Shown here: positions 8,501 through 15,703 of the stretch, in pieces | Position numbering within the stretch: the first letter of the stretch is position 1 | Layout of the letters: each line of letters begins with the position of its first letter | From: Amycolatopsis benzoatilytica AK 16/65 | Lineage (GTDB): Bacteria > Actinomycetota > Actinomycetes > Mycobacteriales > Pseudonocardiaceae | Direction: 5' to 3' | Length of the DNA: 64,000 nt | Assembly: GCF_000383915.1 (NCBI RefSeq) | Contig: NZ_KB912942.1 | Span: forward strand, 2,835,195 to 2,899,194 | The notes under the pieces: model-generated | What the model saw: only the letters and a program-made list of their open reading frames with translations | Databases searched by the model: none | What the model was told of the DNA's origin: nothing | Program-made: the position numbers and the translations under genes

Positions 8501-8974
8501 ATGACAGAAGTCGCGCTGCGGACGGTCGAGGAAGCCGATCTTGATGCGCTGTTCGCGATGATGCGCGATCCGGAGGCGGTCCGGATGGCCGCGTTCACCG
8601 TTCCGGACCCGGACGACCGGGCGACCTTCGACGCGCGGGCAGCGCGTTCGCGGGCCGATCCGGACGTCACCGAGCGGGCGATCACCTGCGATGGGCGGCT
8701 GGTGGGCAGCATCGCGAGTTTCGTGATGGAAGGCGACACCGAATTGACGTACTGGATCGACCGTGCGGTGTGGGGGCAAGGGATCGCGAGCCGCGCGCTC
8801 GGGTTGTTCCTCGAGACGGTACGGGTCCGGCCGCTGCACGCACGGGCGGCGAGCGACAATGCCGGGTCGCTCCGGGTGTTGGAAAAGTCCGGATTTTCGG
8901 TTGTGGGCAAGGAGGTTTCGTACGCGGCGGCGCGGGGAGGCGAGATCGAGGAGACGATTCTCCGGCTTGGATAG
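8501..8974 (+). CDS. GNAT-family N-acetyltransferase
   Basis: Acetyltransferase of 157 aa, RimJ/RimL-like. The acetyl-CoA-binding region is GQGIASRALGLFLE at about residues 90-103, with ASDNAGSLRVLEKSGF further on, the usual motif B/C pattern. A good ribosome binding site (GAGGGGG) precedes the ATG. Acceptor unknown. It stands alone between LysR and a convergent nucleotidyltransferase-like gene. Confidence 0.85.
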   Translation: MTEVALRTVEEADLDALFAMMRDPEAVRMAAFTVPDPDDRATFDARAARSRADPDVTERAITCDGRLVGSIASFVMEGDTELTYWIDRAVWGQGIASRALGLFLETVRVRPLHARAASDNAGSLRVLEKSGFSVVGKEVSYAAARGGEIEETILRLG

Positions 8975-8984
8975 GGGCCGGGGC

Positions 8985-9071
8985 GAACCGCGGCTCGCCC
9001 CGCCGGACCGGGCCGGGCGGCCGAGCCGCGGTTCAGCCGCCAGGCCCGGTCTGGCGGCCGAGCCGCGGTTC
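8985..9071. repeat. three-copy 12-bp repeat forming nested hairpins
   Basis: GAGCCGCGGTTC occurs at 9023-9034 and 9060-9071, and in inverted form at 8985-8996. The inverted copy can pair with either direct copy, giving alternative hairpins between convergent genes. A terminator role is likely. Confidence 0.6.
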
Positions 9072-9183
9072 GGGCAATGCCGCCTGCCTAAGAGCTCCGC
9101 CGTGATCCGTTGCACGCCGGTCGCTTCACCGCGTCTCCTGCGCGGAGTCGTGAGCAAGCCCGCGGCACCGCGGATCAGGCGGC

Positions 9184-9798
9184 TCAGTCCGGATTCCCCC
9201 GCGGCAGCCAAGGAAGCACCGTCAACTGCGGCCATTGTGCTTGCCAGCGCCGGGACTTCGCCTGATACGAGCTCTGCGGCGCGTGCACCGGATTGGGCCG
9301 GACGACGAGGTTGAACATGTCCCCGAACCCGTGCGGCGCGTAGACACGCCACGCGCCGTCTCGAGTCTGCCGGATGCCGAGGCACGGCGTGGAAGACGGG
9401 AACGAGTCGATCGCCGCTTCGGTCGACTCGTAGGGCGCACATGGCACGCCGAAGCGCTCCTCGTACCAAAGGTGAACCCGCGCCTCATTGCGGATCTCGA
9501 CCGCCGCGGGCAAATCGCCGAACAGTTTGGCGCCAGCTTCGATGACCGAGTTTTCCGCTTCCCAGCTGAGGTCCGAGTCGTCGAAGTAGAAGAGGTCGTA
9601 GTCCTTGATCCCCTCGGCCGGCGGCCGTCCGGTCAGCACGTTCCACACCGTCTGGCAGAGGCAGCCCGCGGTCAGGTACCAGCCGGGCAGGTCGAACTCG
9701 GCCGCGCGGGCGAGGATCTCGGGCACCAGCCCGTTGCGCAGGACCGTGGCGCGGAAGACGTCCAGTTGTTCGGCGATCGGCAGCCGTCCGTAGTTCAT
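9184..9798 (-). CDS. nucleotidyltransferase-family protein (COG3575-like)
   Basis: Protein of 204 aa with the features of the uncharacterised COG3575/DUF925 nucleotidyltransferase-like family: YLTAGCLCQTVWN near residues 42-54, then KDYDLFYFDDSDLSWEAE, then EIRNEARVHLWYEERFG. The acidic DYDLFYFDD stretch is the probable metal-binding part of a minimal nucleotidyltransferase fold. Function and substrate are unknown. Confidence 0.8.
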   Translation of the reverse strand: MNYGRLPIAEQLDVFRATVLRNGLVPEILARAAEFDLPGWYLTAGCLCQTVWNVLTGRPPAEGIKDYDLFYFDDSDLSWEAENSVIEAGAKLFGDLPAAVEIRNEARVHLWYEERFGVPCAPYESTEAAIDSFPSSTPCLGIRQTRDGAWRVYAPHGFGDMFNLVVRPNPVHAPQSSYQAKSRRWQAQWPQLTVLPWLPRGNPD

Positions 9799-9910
9799 CG
9801 GCCAGGTTTAGCACAGCGATCCGGTTACCTCCGGGGTAATCGACCAGCCGCCGGTCTTCGGACAAGCTTGGCGCAGTCAGAAACCGATACCGCACAAGGA
9901 GAACCGAGAA

Positions 9911-10291
9911 ATGACCACCGCCAGCACCGTTCCGGCCGCCGCCGACGTCGCCCGCCGCTACCTCGAAATCTGGAACGAGACGGACCCGCAGCAGCGTCGC
10001 AAGCTGGTCGCCGAGGTGTTCGCCCCCGGCGCGACGTACACCGACCCGCTCGGCACGGCCGTCGGGCAGGACGAGATCGACGGATTCATCGGCGGCGCGC
10101 AGGCGCAGTTCGCCGGGCTGGTCTTCAGCCTGCCCGCGGACCCGGACGCCCACCACGACCTGGCCCGCTTCCAGTGGCACCTGTCGGCCCCCGGAGCCGA
10201 CGAGCCGATCGCGATCGGGTTCGACGTCGTCGAACTGGCAGACGGCCGGATCGCGAAGGTGCACGGCTTCCTGGACAAGCTCCCGGGCTGA
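9911..10291 (+). CDS. SnoaL-like (NTF2-fold) protein
   Basis: Small protein of 126 aa with a SnoaL-like/NTF2 fold pattern: RYLEIWNETDPQQRR, ATYTDPLG and VFSLPADPDAHHDLARFQW. This fold is used by polyketide cyclases, isomerases and many proteins of unknown role. The ribosome binding site is strong (AAGGAGAA). It occupies ground where synteny with mycobacteria would place gcvP on the other strand. No operon partner. Confidence 0.85.
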   Translation: MTTASTVPAAADVARRYLEIWNETDPQQRRKLVAEVFAPGATYTDPLGTAVGQDEIDGFIGGAQAQFAGLVFSLPADPDAHHDLARFQWHLSAPGADEPIAIGFDVVELADGRIAKVHGFLDKLPG

Positions 10292-10665
10292 GCACCCCCT
10301 CGCCCAGGGACGGGGTCCCAGCACAGCCCTGTCCCCGGGTCGTCGCTTCCCGGCACGGCTATGCCCTGGCCGGGGTTCCCGGCAGGTCGCCGTCCTGCTC
10401 ACCTCCGGACTTGGCCGGACAGCGGGCCGGGGAAGGTCCTGCGCACCTGCGCACGGCCTTCCCTGCCCGCCGCGGCAGAAGTCCCGCTGCGCGTCCCGCC
10501 AGGATTCCGGCCCGCCACCGATTCGCCCGGCACAAGTCTTCGAGCACTGGTCGAGACTGAACGAGGTGCCCGCTTCGAGAACCAGCGCCGCCGGCGACCA
10601 ACGTGCCTCGGCGGCACGGGAGCCGGAATCCCTGGCGCAGCACCGAAAATCACCGAATACCCGGA
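10292..10665. other. gene-free stretch after the SnoaL-like gene
   Basis: About 370 bp with no convincing coding region on either strand. Open frames here give Arg/Gly/Pro-rich translations without family features. It is the segment that the minus-strand glycine riboswitch would transcribe into. I see no remnant of a glycine-metabolism enzyme in it. Confidence 0.5.
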
Positions 10666-10681
10666 TGTGGTCTTGACCACA
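10666..10681. promoter_or_regulatory. dre-like palindrome (third DasR-type site)
   Basis: TGTGGTCTTGACCACA has arms GTGGTC and GACCAC around a TT centre, close to the DasR dre consensus and the same class as the sites at 161-201. No gene starts close to it on either strand. Confidence 0.4.
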
Positions 10682-10725
10682 TCGAGAGGTCCACACCTGC
10701 CGGGAGGTCTGCATCTCGACCGGCC

Positions 10726-10750
10726 GTCCGGACCGCACAGCGGTCCGGAC
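10726..10750 (-). terminator. strong hairpin after the glycine riboswitch
   Basis: A perfect 10-bp stem (GTCCGGACCG with its complement) closes a 5-nt loop immediately downstream (minus strand) of the second glycine aptamer. It is well placed to be the expression platform of the riboswitch. There is no U-tract, as usual in high-GC actinomycetes. Confidence 0.5.
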
Positions 10751-10756
10751 CCTCCC

Positions 10757-10966
10757 CACTCTGTCCGTACCCCGCAGGGCGCCTGAGAGTTTCACCCGCA
10801 CGGATAGCCAGGTTTGCACCGTCGGCGGCATCGGCTGGTGGTCTCCGGCCGATGCGCTTTCCAGAGGCGTCTCGTCCACGCGGTCCAGGGTGCCTGAGAG
10901 GTTCCGGGGAGGATTTGCTCCTTCGGCGCCGCACCGGGGATACCGGCTCGGTCTCTCCCGCATGGG
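10757..10966 (-). promoter_or_regulatory. tandem glycine riboswitch
   Basis: On the minus strand the sequence shows both aptamers of a classical tandem glycine riboswitch. Aptamer 1 has GGGAGAG, then GCGCCGAAGGAGCAAA, then CCTCTCAGGC. Aptamer 2 has CCTCTGGAAAGC, GCCGACGGTGCAAA and ACTCTCAGGCGCC, closing with GACAGAG. This matches leaders of actinomycete gcv genes. Downstream there is a hairpin but no glycine cleavage gene, so the element appears orphaned. Identity is from recognition of the aptamer core; boundaries are approximate. Confidence 0.9.
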
Positions 10967-11112
10967 TTCATCGAACGCGCACTCAGCTTAGCGCGGACCA
11001 AGATCCGTCCGCTCGGCGGGATCGGGCACGCCCCGGATGTCTCACGCCAGCCGGTCCGCACCCACTGAGCCACTCCCGCCCAGCCGGTCCCGCTCCCGCC
11101 CAGCCGGTCCGT

Positions 11113-11694
11113 TCAGCCCGTCCGGCGGGCGTTGCGCCGCTGGGTCAGCTCGTCCGGGACCACCGATTCGACCAGACCGCCGTCCGCGCGCTCGGCCGGG
11201 AATTCGTGGATCGTCCCGCTGATCTCCTGCATCGCACCGCTCACCGCGATGCCGAACACGCCCTGGCCGCCTTGGAGCAGATCGACGATCTCCTCCGGCG
11301 AGGTGCATTCGTAGACCGTCGTGCCGTCGGAGAAGAGCGTGACCTTGGCCAGGTCCCGAACCCCGCGCACGCGCAGGTGGTCCACTGCCACCCGGATGTT
11401 CTGCAGTGACACCCCGGTGTCCAGCAGGCGCTTGACCACCTTCAGGACCAGGATGTCCTTGAACGAGTACAGCCGCTGCGAGCCCGAGCCGTGTGCGGTG
11501 CGGATGCTCGGCGCGACCAGCTTCGTGCGCGCCCAGTAATCCAGCTGCCGGTACGTGATGCCGGCGATCTGGCAGGCCGCCGGGCCCCGGTAGCCGACCA
11601 GTTCGTCGGGCAGCGAGGCGTCGGGGAACAGCTCGCCCTGCTCGCCGTCGGCGACATGTCCGGCAGCATTCTCCGGACTACCAGCCTCGACCAC
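11113..11694 (-). CDS. MerR-family regulator (Rv1830-like)
   Basis: MerR-type DNA-binding protein of 193 aa, homologous in layout to mycobacterial Rv1830. The HTH covers roughly residues 30-75 (GYRGPAACQIAGITYRQLDY, then STR-type recognition residues and RLYSFKDILVLKVV). The GTG at 11694 is chosen because GGGGAGG lies 6 nt upstream; the frame remains open further up without another good ribosome binding site. It belongs to the conserved gcvH-garA-ftsR-nuclease-merR block but is separated from the nuclease gene by an opposite-strand tetR. Confidence 0.85.
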   Translation of the reverse strand: MVEAGSPENAAGHVADGEQGELFPDASLPDELVGYRGPAACQIAGITYRQLDYWARTKLVAPSIRTAHGSGSQRLYSFKDILVLKVVKRLLDTGVSLQNIRVAVDHLRVRGVRDLAKVTLFSDGTTVYECTSPEEIVDLLQGGQGVFGIAVSGAMQEISGTIHEFPAERADGGLVESVVPDELTQRRNARRTG

Positions 11695-11926
11695 CGCAAG
11701 CCTCCCCTCGCCCGGCCTCGCGGCGGGCGTTCGACAGGCCGGTCGAGCCCAGGATCGGGATCGGCCGGGGAAAACTGCCACGAGCGCGCCGGGTCGGCGA
11801 ATCACATCGTGGCGATTTACCGCCTTTGACGGTAAGGCTGCACCGCGAGCCGGTCAACGCGACGCGCGGCGGGCCTCAAGCGCATGTCGAGGCTTTGGCC
11901 CGTTCGCCCTAACCGGTTGCGCGGAT

Positions 11927-11942
11927 TTACTTGGACGAGTAA
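11927..11942. promoter_or_regulatory. operator-like dyad upstream of tetR
   Basis: TTACTTGGACGAGTAA is a 16-bp inverted repeat with one mismatch, ending 10 bp before the tetR ATG in unusually A/T-rich DNA. A further CAAGTAA lies just inside the coding sequence. It is a natural autoregulation site for the adjacent TetR protein. Confidence 0.55.
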
Positions 11943-11952
11943 TTTATTAATC

Positions 11953-12588
11953 ATGCAAGTAAACATCGACACGCAAGCCGAGCTCGGCCTCAGCGTCACC
12001 GAGGCCACCACCCGCGCGCAGATCATCGGGGCGACTATCGCCACGATCGCCGAGCAGGGCTATTCGCGTGCCACCTTCGCGCGGATCAAGGAGCGCGCCG
12101 GGTTGAGCAGCACGCGGCTGATCTCCTACCACTTCACCAGCAAGGCCGGCCTCATGCAGGCGGTGCTCAGCACGGTGTCCGAGACCAAATCGGAATATCT
12201 GCGCCTGCGCAGCGAGGGCCTCGACCCGGCGGACCGCATGGGGAACCTGCGCGCCTACATCGAGACCTCGGTCGCGTTCCTGCGCGACTACCCGCAATGC
12301 GAGCGGGTGCTGGCCGAAATGGCCGCCCACGCCGACGACCGGGACGGCTGGGCGATGGCCGGCGTGATGGTCGGTCAGCTGCGCACCGGGATGTTGCGGC
12401 GGCAGCTCGACCAGGGCTGCCGAGAAGGCGCGTTCGGCGACATTTCGCCGGAGATCGTGGCGCTGTCGATCGCGCAGGCGATCGACGGGGTCGCGATCGC
12501 CTGCGCCGCCGATCCGTCGATCGACCTGGACCGGTACGGCCGCGAGCTGGCCGATCTGTTCGCCCGCGCGACCGCGCCCGCGCGATGA
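11953..12588 (+). CDS. TetR-family transcriptional regulator
   Basis: TetR regulator of 211 aa. The N-terminal HTH (RAQIIGATIATIAEQGYSRATFARIKERAG, then YHFTSKAGLM) covers about residues 20-65. The ATG at 11953 is preferred over upstream in-frame starts, which would put the operator-like dyad inside the gene. It lies on the plus strand between two minus-strand genes that are neighbours in mycobacteria, so it looks like a lineage-specific insertion. Confidence 0.85.
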   Translation: MQVNIDTQAELGLSVTEATTRAQIIGATIATIAEQGYSRATFARIKERAGLSSTRLISYHFTSKAGLMQAVLSTVSETKSEYLRLRSEGLDPADRMGNLRAYIETSVAFLRDYPQCERVLAEMAAHADDRDGWAMAGVMVGQLRTGMLRRQLDQGCREGAFGDISPEIVALSIAQAIDGVAIACAADPSIDLDRYGRELADLFARATAPAR

Positions 12589-12595
12589 ACCGGGG

Positions 12596-12620
12596 TCCCC
12601 GGCGGGCGGGCCGCCGGGGA
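12596..12620. terminator. bidirectional hairpin between tetR and nuclease gene
   Basis: A perfect 10-bp stem, TCCCCGGCGG with its complement, with a 5-nt loop. It starts 8 bp after the tetR stop and ends 2 bp before the stop of the convergent nuclease gene, so it probably terminates both transcripts. Confidence 0.7.
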
Positions 12621-12621
12621 A

Positions 12622-13095
12622 TCAGGTGTCGGCGCCGCGAAAATCTTCCGGCGAGACCGAGTCGAGAAACTCGCGGAACTTCTCGACCTCGTCCTCCTGC
12701 TCGTCCGGGATGATCAGGCCGGCCTCTTCGAGGACCGCGTCGACCGCATGGATCGGCACGCCGATCCGCAGCGCCAGCGCCACCGAGTCGCTCGGCCGGG
12801 CCGAGACGCGGACGTCGCCGTCGAAGACGAGTTCCGCGAAGAACGTGCCCTCTTTCAGGTCAGTGATCACGACCTGCTCAAGTTCGCGGCCCAAGGCGCC
12901 GATGACTTCTTTGAGCAGGTCGTGGGTCAGCGGCCGGGCGGGCCGGACCCCCTGCTGCTCGAGGGCGATCGCGGTGGCCTCTACCGAGCCGATCCAGATC
13001 GGCAGGTACCGTTCTCCGTCGGTCTCCCGCAGCAACAAGATCGGCTGATTGTTGGGCAGTTCGACCCGCACGCCGACGACACGCATCTCGCTCAT
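12622..13095 (-). CDS. bifunctional nuclease family protein (Rv1829-like)
   Basis: Conserved protein of 157 aa in the bifunctional nuclease (DUF151) family, syntenic with mycobacterial Rv1829. Family hallmarks are the N-terminal MRVVGVRVE strand, YLPIWIGSVEATAIALEQQG, and RPSDSVALALRIGVPI. The family name comes from a plant nuclease; the bacterial role is not settled. It lies between ftsR and the MerR gene and is probably co-transcribed with ftsR. Confidence 0.9.
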   Translation of the reverse strand: MSEMRVVGVRVELPNNQPILLLRETDGERYLPIWIGSVEATAIALEQQGVRPARPLTHDLLKEVIGALGRELEQVVITDLKEGTFFAELVFDGDVRVSARPSDSVALALRIGVPIHAVDAVLEEAGLIIPDEQEDEVEKFREFLDSVSPEDFRGADT

Positions 13096-13312
13096 CGGGC
13101 TTCGCCTCCCTCTTGGTGCACACGGGCCGCAGTGCTGGCGACGGCTGACGGCCGTTGTCTCCGACGCTACCCGTCATCCGGGCGCTGTGCTCGCTCGCAG
13201 CGGACAATTCCGGTCCGCGGCTGCGCGAACCTTCTCTCACGGTACGGCATCGCGGCGCTGTCGTTCAGTCATTGACTTTCGAGCGGATCACGTTTCGCGG
13301 CAACGCCGCAGT

Positions 13313-14083
13313 TCAATCGCCGGCGACGCCTCGGATTCCGGCTTTGACGAGCAGGGTGTGCAGGGTCACGGACAACGCCGCCAGCTCTCGGACCACCTCG
13401 TCCGCGCGTCCCTTGGCGTCCGCGTCACGATGCCGGTACGCCGGGGTCACGATTTGCTCCAGCAGGCCGACCTCGCGGTCGGCCGCGGCGCGGAAAGCGC
13501 GCAGATGCCTCGGTTCCAGCCCGAATTCGGTCATCGCCTTGACAGTGCGCGCGATCAGCACCGACTCCGGGCCGAAGAACCCGGCCGCGCCAGGCCGCAG
13601 CAGGCCGTACTGGACCAGTTCGGCGAGCATCGGCTCGTCGATCCCGGCATGCGCCAGCACGTCTTCCTGGGTGAGCCGGTGGTCCGGCCCGCTCTCGAAG
13701 TCCGCCGGGGCGGGCGGGCCCGCCGGATCGCTGCCGTCGCCGAGCGGCACGAGCCGCCGCGGCAGCCGGGGCGCGGACGCGGCCGGCGCGGGCGGTTGCT
13801 CGCCCGCGTCGGCCGCGTCCAGTTGCTCCTTGATGACCTTCAGCGGGAGGTAGTGGTCGCGCTGCGCGGACAGCACGAACCGCAGCCGTTCCACGTCCGC
13901 CGGCGCGAACTGCCGGTATCCCGAAGGCGTGCGGCCTGGCCGGACCAGGCCCTCCGCCTCCAGGAAACGGATCTTGGAAATCGTGACATCGGGGAAGTCC
14001 CCGCGCAGCTGCGCGAGCACCGCCCCGATGCTCAACCCGTCCCGCCGGGCCTCCTGACGACCGGGCTGCCCGGCCGCCGTCAC
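13313..14083 (-). CDS. ftsR: MerR-family regulator FtsR
   Basis: MerR-type regulator of 256 aa corresponding to Rv1828/FtsR, which in corynebacteria activates ftsZ. The HTH runs LSIGAVLAQLRGDFPDVTISKIRFLEAEGLV, then SGYRQF and DVERLRFVLSAQRDHYLPL, over residues 17-85. A disordered Ala/Pro-rich linker separates it from a second helical domain. The GTG start overlaps the garA stop (GTGA), so garA and ftsR are translationally coupled. Confidence 0.9.
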   Translation of the reverse strand: MTAAGQPGRQEARRDGLSIGAVLAQLRGDFPDVTISKIRFLEAEGLVRPGRTPSGYRQFAPADVERLRFVLSAQRDHYLPLKVIKEQLDAADAGEQPPAPAASAPRLPRRLVPLGDGSDPAGPPAPADFESGPDHRLTQEDVLAHAGIDEPMLAELVQYGLLRPGAAGFFGPESVLIARTVKAMTEFGLEPRHLRAFRAAADREVGLLEQIVTPAYRHRDADAKGRADEVVRELAALSVTLHTLLVKAGIRGVAGD

Positions 14084-14550
14084 TGCGCTCCCTGGCCCCC
14101 GTGCCCCGGGCCGGTCAGGAAGACCAGGCGGAACTTGCCGATCTGCACCTCGTCGCCGCCGGCGAGGACGGCCTGGTCGACCGGCTCGCGGTTGACGTAG
14201 GTGCCGTTGAGGCTGCCGACGTCGATCACGACGAACTCCCCGCCTTCGCGCCGGAATTCCGCGTGCCGGCGGGAAACCGTGACGTCGTCGAGGAAGATGT
14301 CGCTGTCCGGGTGCCGTCCCGCGCTGGTGGTGTCGCGGTCGAGCAGGAAGCGGGAGCCCGCGTTGGGCCCGCGCTTCACGACCAGCAGCGCGGAACCCGG
14401 CGGCAGGGCGTCGACGCCCTGCACGGGTGCCTCGGCGGCCGGTGCGGACTCCTGCTGGGCTTCCATGTCGGCCAGGAAATCGGCCCGGAAGACAGAGGTC
14501 CGCTCCGGAGACTGCTCCGGGGGAACGCCGGGCCCGTCGTTCGTGCTCAC
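14080..14550 (-). CDS. garA: FHA-domain metabolic regulator GarA
   Basis: GarA/OdhI-type protein of 156 aa. Family members bind and inhibit 2-oxoglutarate dehydrogenase and glutamate dehydrogenase and are switched off by Ser/Thr kinase phosphorylation. The FHA domain (about residues 55-145) is nearly identical to the mycobacterial one (SAGRHPDSDIFLDDVTVSRR, GSLNGTYVNREPVD). The N-terminal phosphosite motif is ERTSVFRADFL rather than ETTSVFR: the PknB-type Thr is kept (Thr18) but the neighbouring Thr used by PknG is Arg17. The GTG start has GGAG upstream. Confidence 0.95.
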   Translation of the reverse strand: MSTNDGPGVPPEQSPERTSVFRADFLADMEAQQESAPAAEAPVQGVDALPPGSALLVVKRGPNAGSRFLLDRDTTSAGRHPDSDIFLDDVTVSRRHAEFRREGGEFVVIDVGSLNGTYVNREPVDQAVLAGGDEVQIGKFRLVFLTGPGHGGQGAQ

Positions 14551-14673
14551 CTGAGCTCTCCTCTACGCATGATTGTTGTCGTCGACCAAGAACGTGTAGC
14601 TGTCAACGTACCGTGTCCGGAGGTCACCGGACCCCGGGGCTCCCCAAGAGCCGCGAGGCCTGCGCCGTTCGGC

Positions 14674-15057
14674 TCAGCCCTTGATGAGGGCCTGGTACGC
14701 CTCGGCCTCGAGCAGCGCTTCGAGACCGGCGGGGTCGTCCAGCCGGATCTCCACGAGCCAGCCCTCGCCGTAGGGGTCGGAGTTGATGAGTTCGGGCGAA
14801 TCGGCCACCGCCGAGTTCACCGAGACGATCTCGCCGTCGACCGGCGCGAACAGCTCGGAGACGCTCTTCGTGGACTCCACCTCGCCGAAGACGTCCCCGG
14901 CCCCGACCTGCTTGCCGACCTCGGGCAGGTCGACGAAGACGACGTCGCCGAGCTGGTCCTGCGCGTACTCGGTGATGCCCACCCGCACGAGCGAGCCCTC
15001 GCGGGTGGCGACCCACTCGTGCTCCTCGGTGTAGCGCAGTTCTTCCGGAGTGGTCAA
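14674..15057 (-). CDS. gcvH: glycine cleavage system H protein
   Basis: Lipoyl carrier protein of the glycine cleavage complex, 127 aa, shuttling the aminomethyl group between P, T and L proteins. The lipoylation site is Lys64 in GEVESTKSVSEL, and the family start RYTEEHEWV is present. A TTG at 15057 is chosen: GGGGAGG precedes it and the length fits the family. It is followed by garA as in mycobacteria. No gcvP or gcvT is present in this window. Confidence 0.95.
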   Translation of the reverse strand: MTTPEELRYTEEHEWVATREGSLVRVGITEYAQDQLGDVVFVDLPEVGKQVGAGDVFGEVESTKSVSELFAPVDGEIVSVNSAVADSPELINSDPYGEGWLVEIRLDDPAGLEALLEAEAYQALIKG

Positions 15058-15106
15058 CGCCCCTCCCCTTCCTGGTGCGAGCGTGCTGTTGGCGCAGATC
15101 TTCCCA

Positions 15107-15703
15107 TCACCGGGTGCGCAGCGCGCGCACCGCCTGCACCACGTAAAGCGCGCCGGACCAGACATAGAGGACGCCGCCCCAGACCATGAACCCGTAGGCG
15201 ATCGGCCGCGAGATCGCGGCGAGGGTCGAGCCGCCCTGAGTGAGCAGCAGGAACGGGAAGGCGTACATGAGGACGAACGTCGCGCCCTTGCCGATGTAGG
15301 TGACCTCGGGCGGCGCGAACCCGCCCCGGCGCAGCGCCAGGACACACCCGCCGAGCACCAGCTCGCGCAGCACCAGCGGCGCGACGACCCACCAGGGGAC
15401 GATGTCGCGGATCAGGAAGGCGACCAGGGTGGCGAGGATGTAGAGCCGGTCGGCCGCCGGGTCGAGCAGCTGGCCGAGCCGCGACATCTGGTCCAGCCAG
15501 CGGGCGAGCTTGCCGTCGAGCCAGTCGGTGAGCGCGGAGAAGATCAGCAGGGCGAGCGCCCAGCCGTCCTCTTTCGGGCCGAGCAGCAGCCAGAGGAAGA
15601 CCGGCACGCCGGCCAGCCGCAGCAAGGACAGCAGGTTCGGGATGGTCAGCGCCTGCCGCCACAGGGGAGGCTCGGTTCTGGGCTCGTCGGGGGCGGTGGT
15701 CAC
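15107..15703 (-). CDS. CDP-alcohol phosphatidyltransferase (PgsA-like)
   Basis: Integral membrane enzyme of 198 aa that transfers a CDP-linked phosphatidyl group to an alcohol in phospholipid synthesis. The complete CDP-OH-PT signature D-x2-D-G-x2-A-R-x8-G-x3-D-x3-D is present (DWLDGKLAR, then GQLLDPAAD). About five hydrophobic helices follow. It lies 49 bp upstream of gcvH on the same strand. The acceptor (glycerol phosphate or another alcohol) cannot be fixed from sequence. Confidence 0.9.
   Translation of the reverse strand: MTTAPDEPRTEPPLWRQALTIPNLLSLLRLAGVPVFLWLLLGPKEDGWALALLIFSALTDWLDGKLARWLDQMSRLGQLLDPAADRLYILATLVAFLIRDIVPWWVVAPLVLRELVLGGCVLALRRGGFAPPEVTYIGKGATFVLMYAFPFLLLTQGGSTLAAISRPIAYGFMVWGGVLYVWSGALYVVQAVRALRTR

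Noticed and set aside
40..10581. A 13-bp identity (CCCGCTTCGAGAA) near both DasR-like regions, at 40-52 and 10569-10581
   Set aside because: Matches of this length are expected by chance in 64 kb of high-GC DNA, and the flanks do not align.
9485..10963. A long minus-strand frame running through the glycine riboswitch and beyond
   Set aside because: It reads through structured RNA and the antisense of the SnoaL-like and nucleotidyltransferase genes. No similarity to a glycine enzyme was seen in the segment after the riboswitch.
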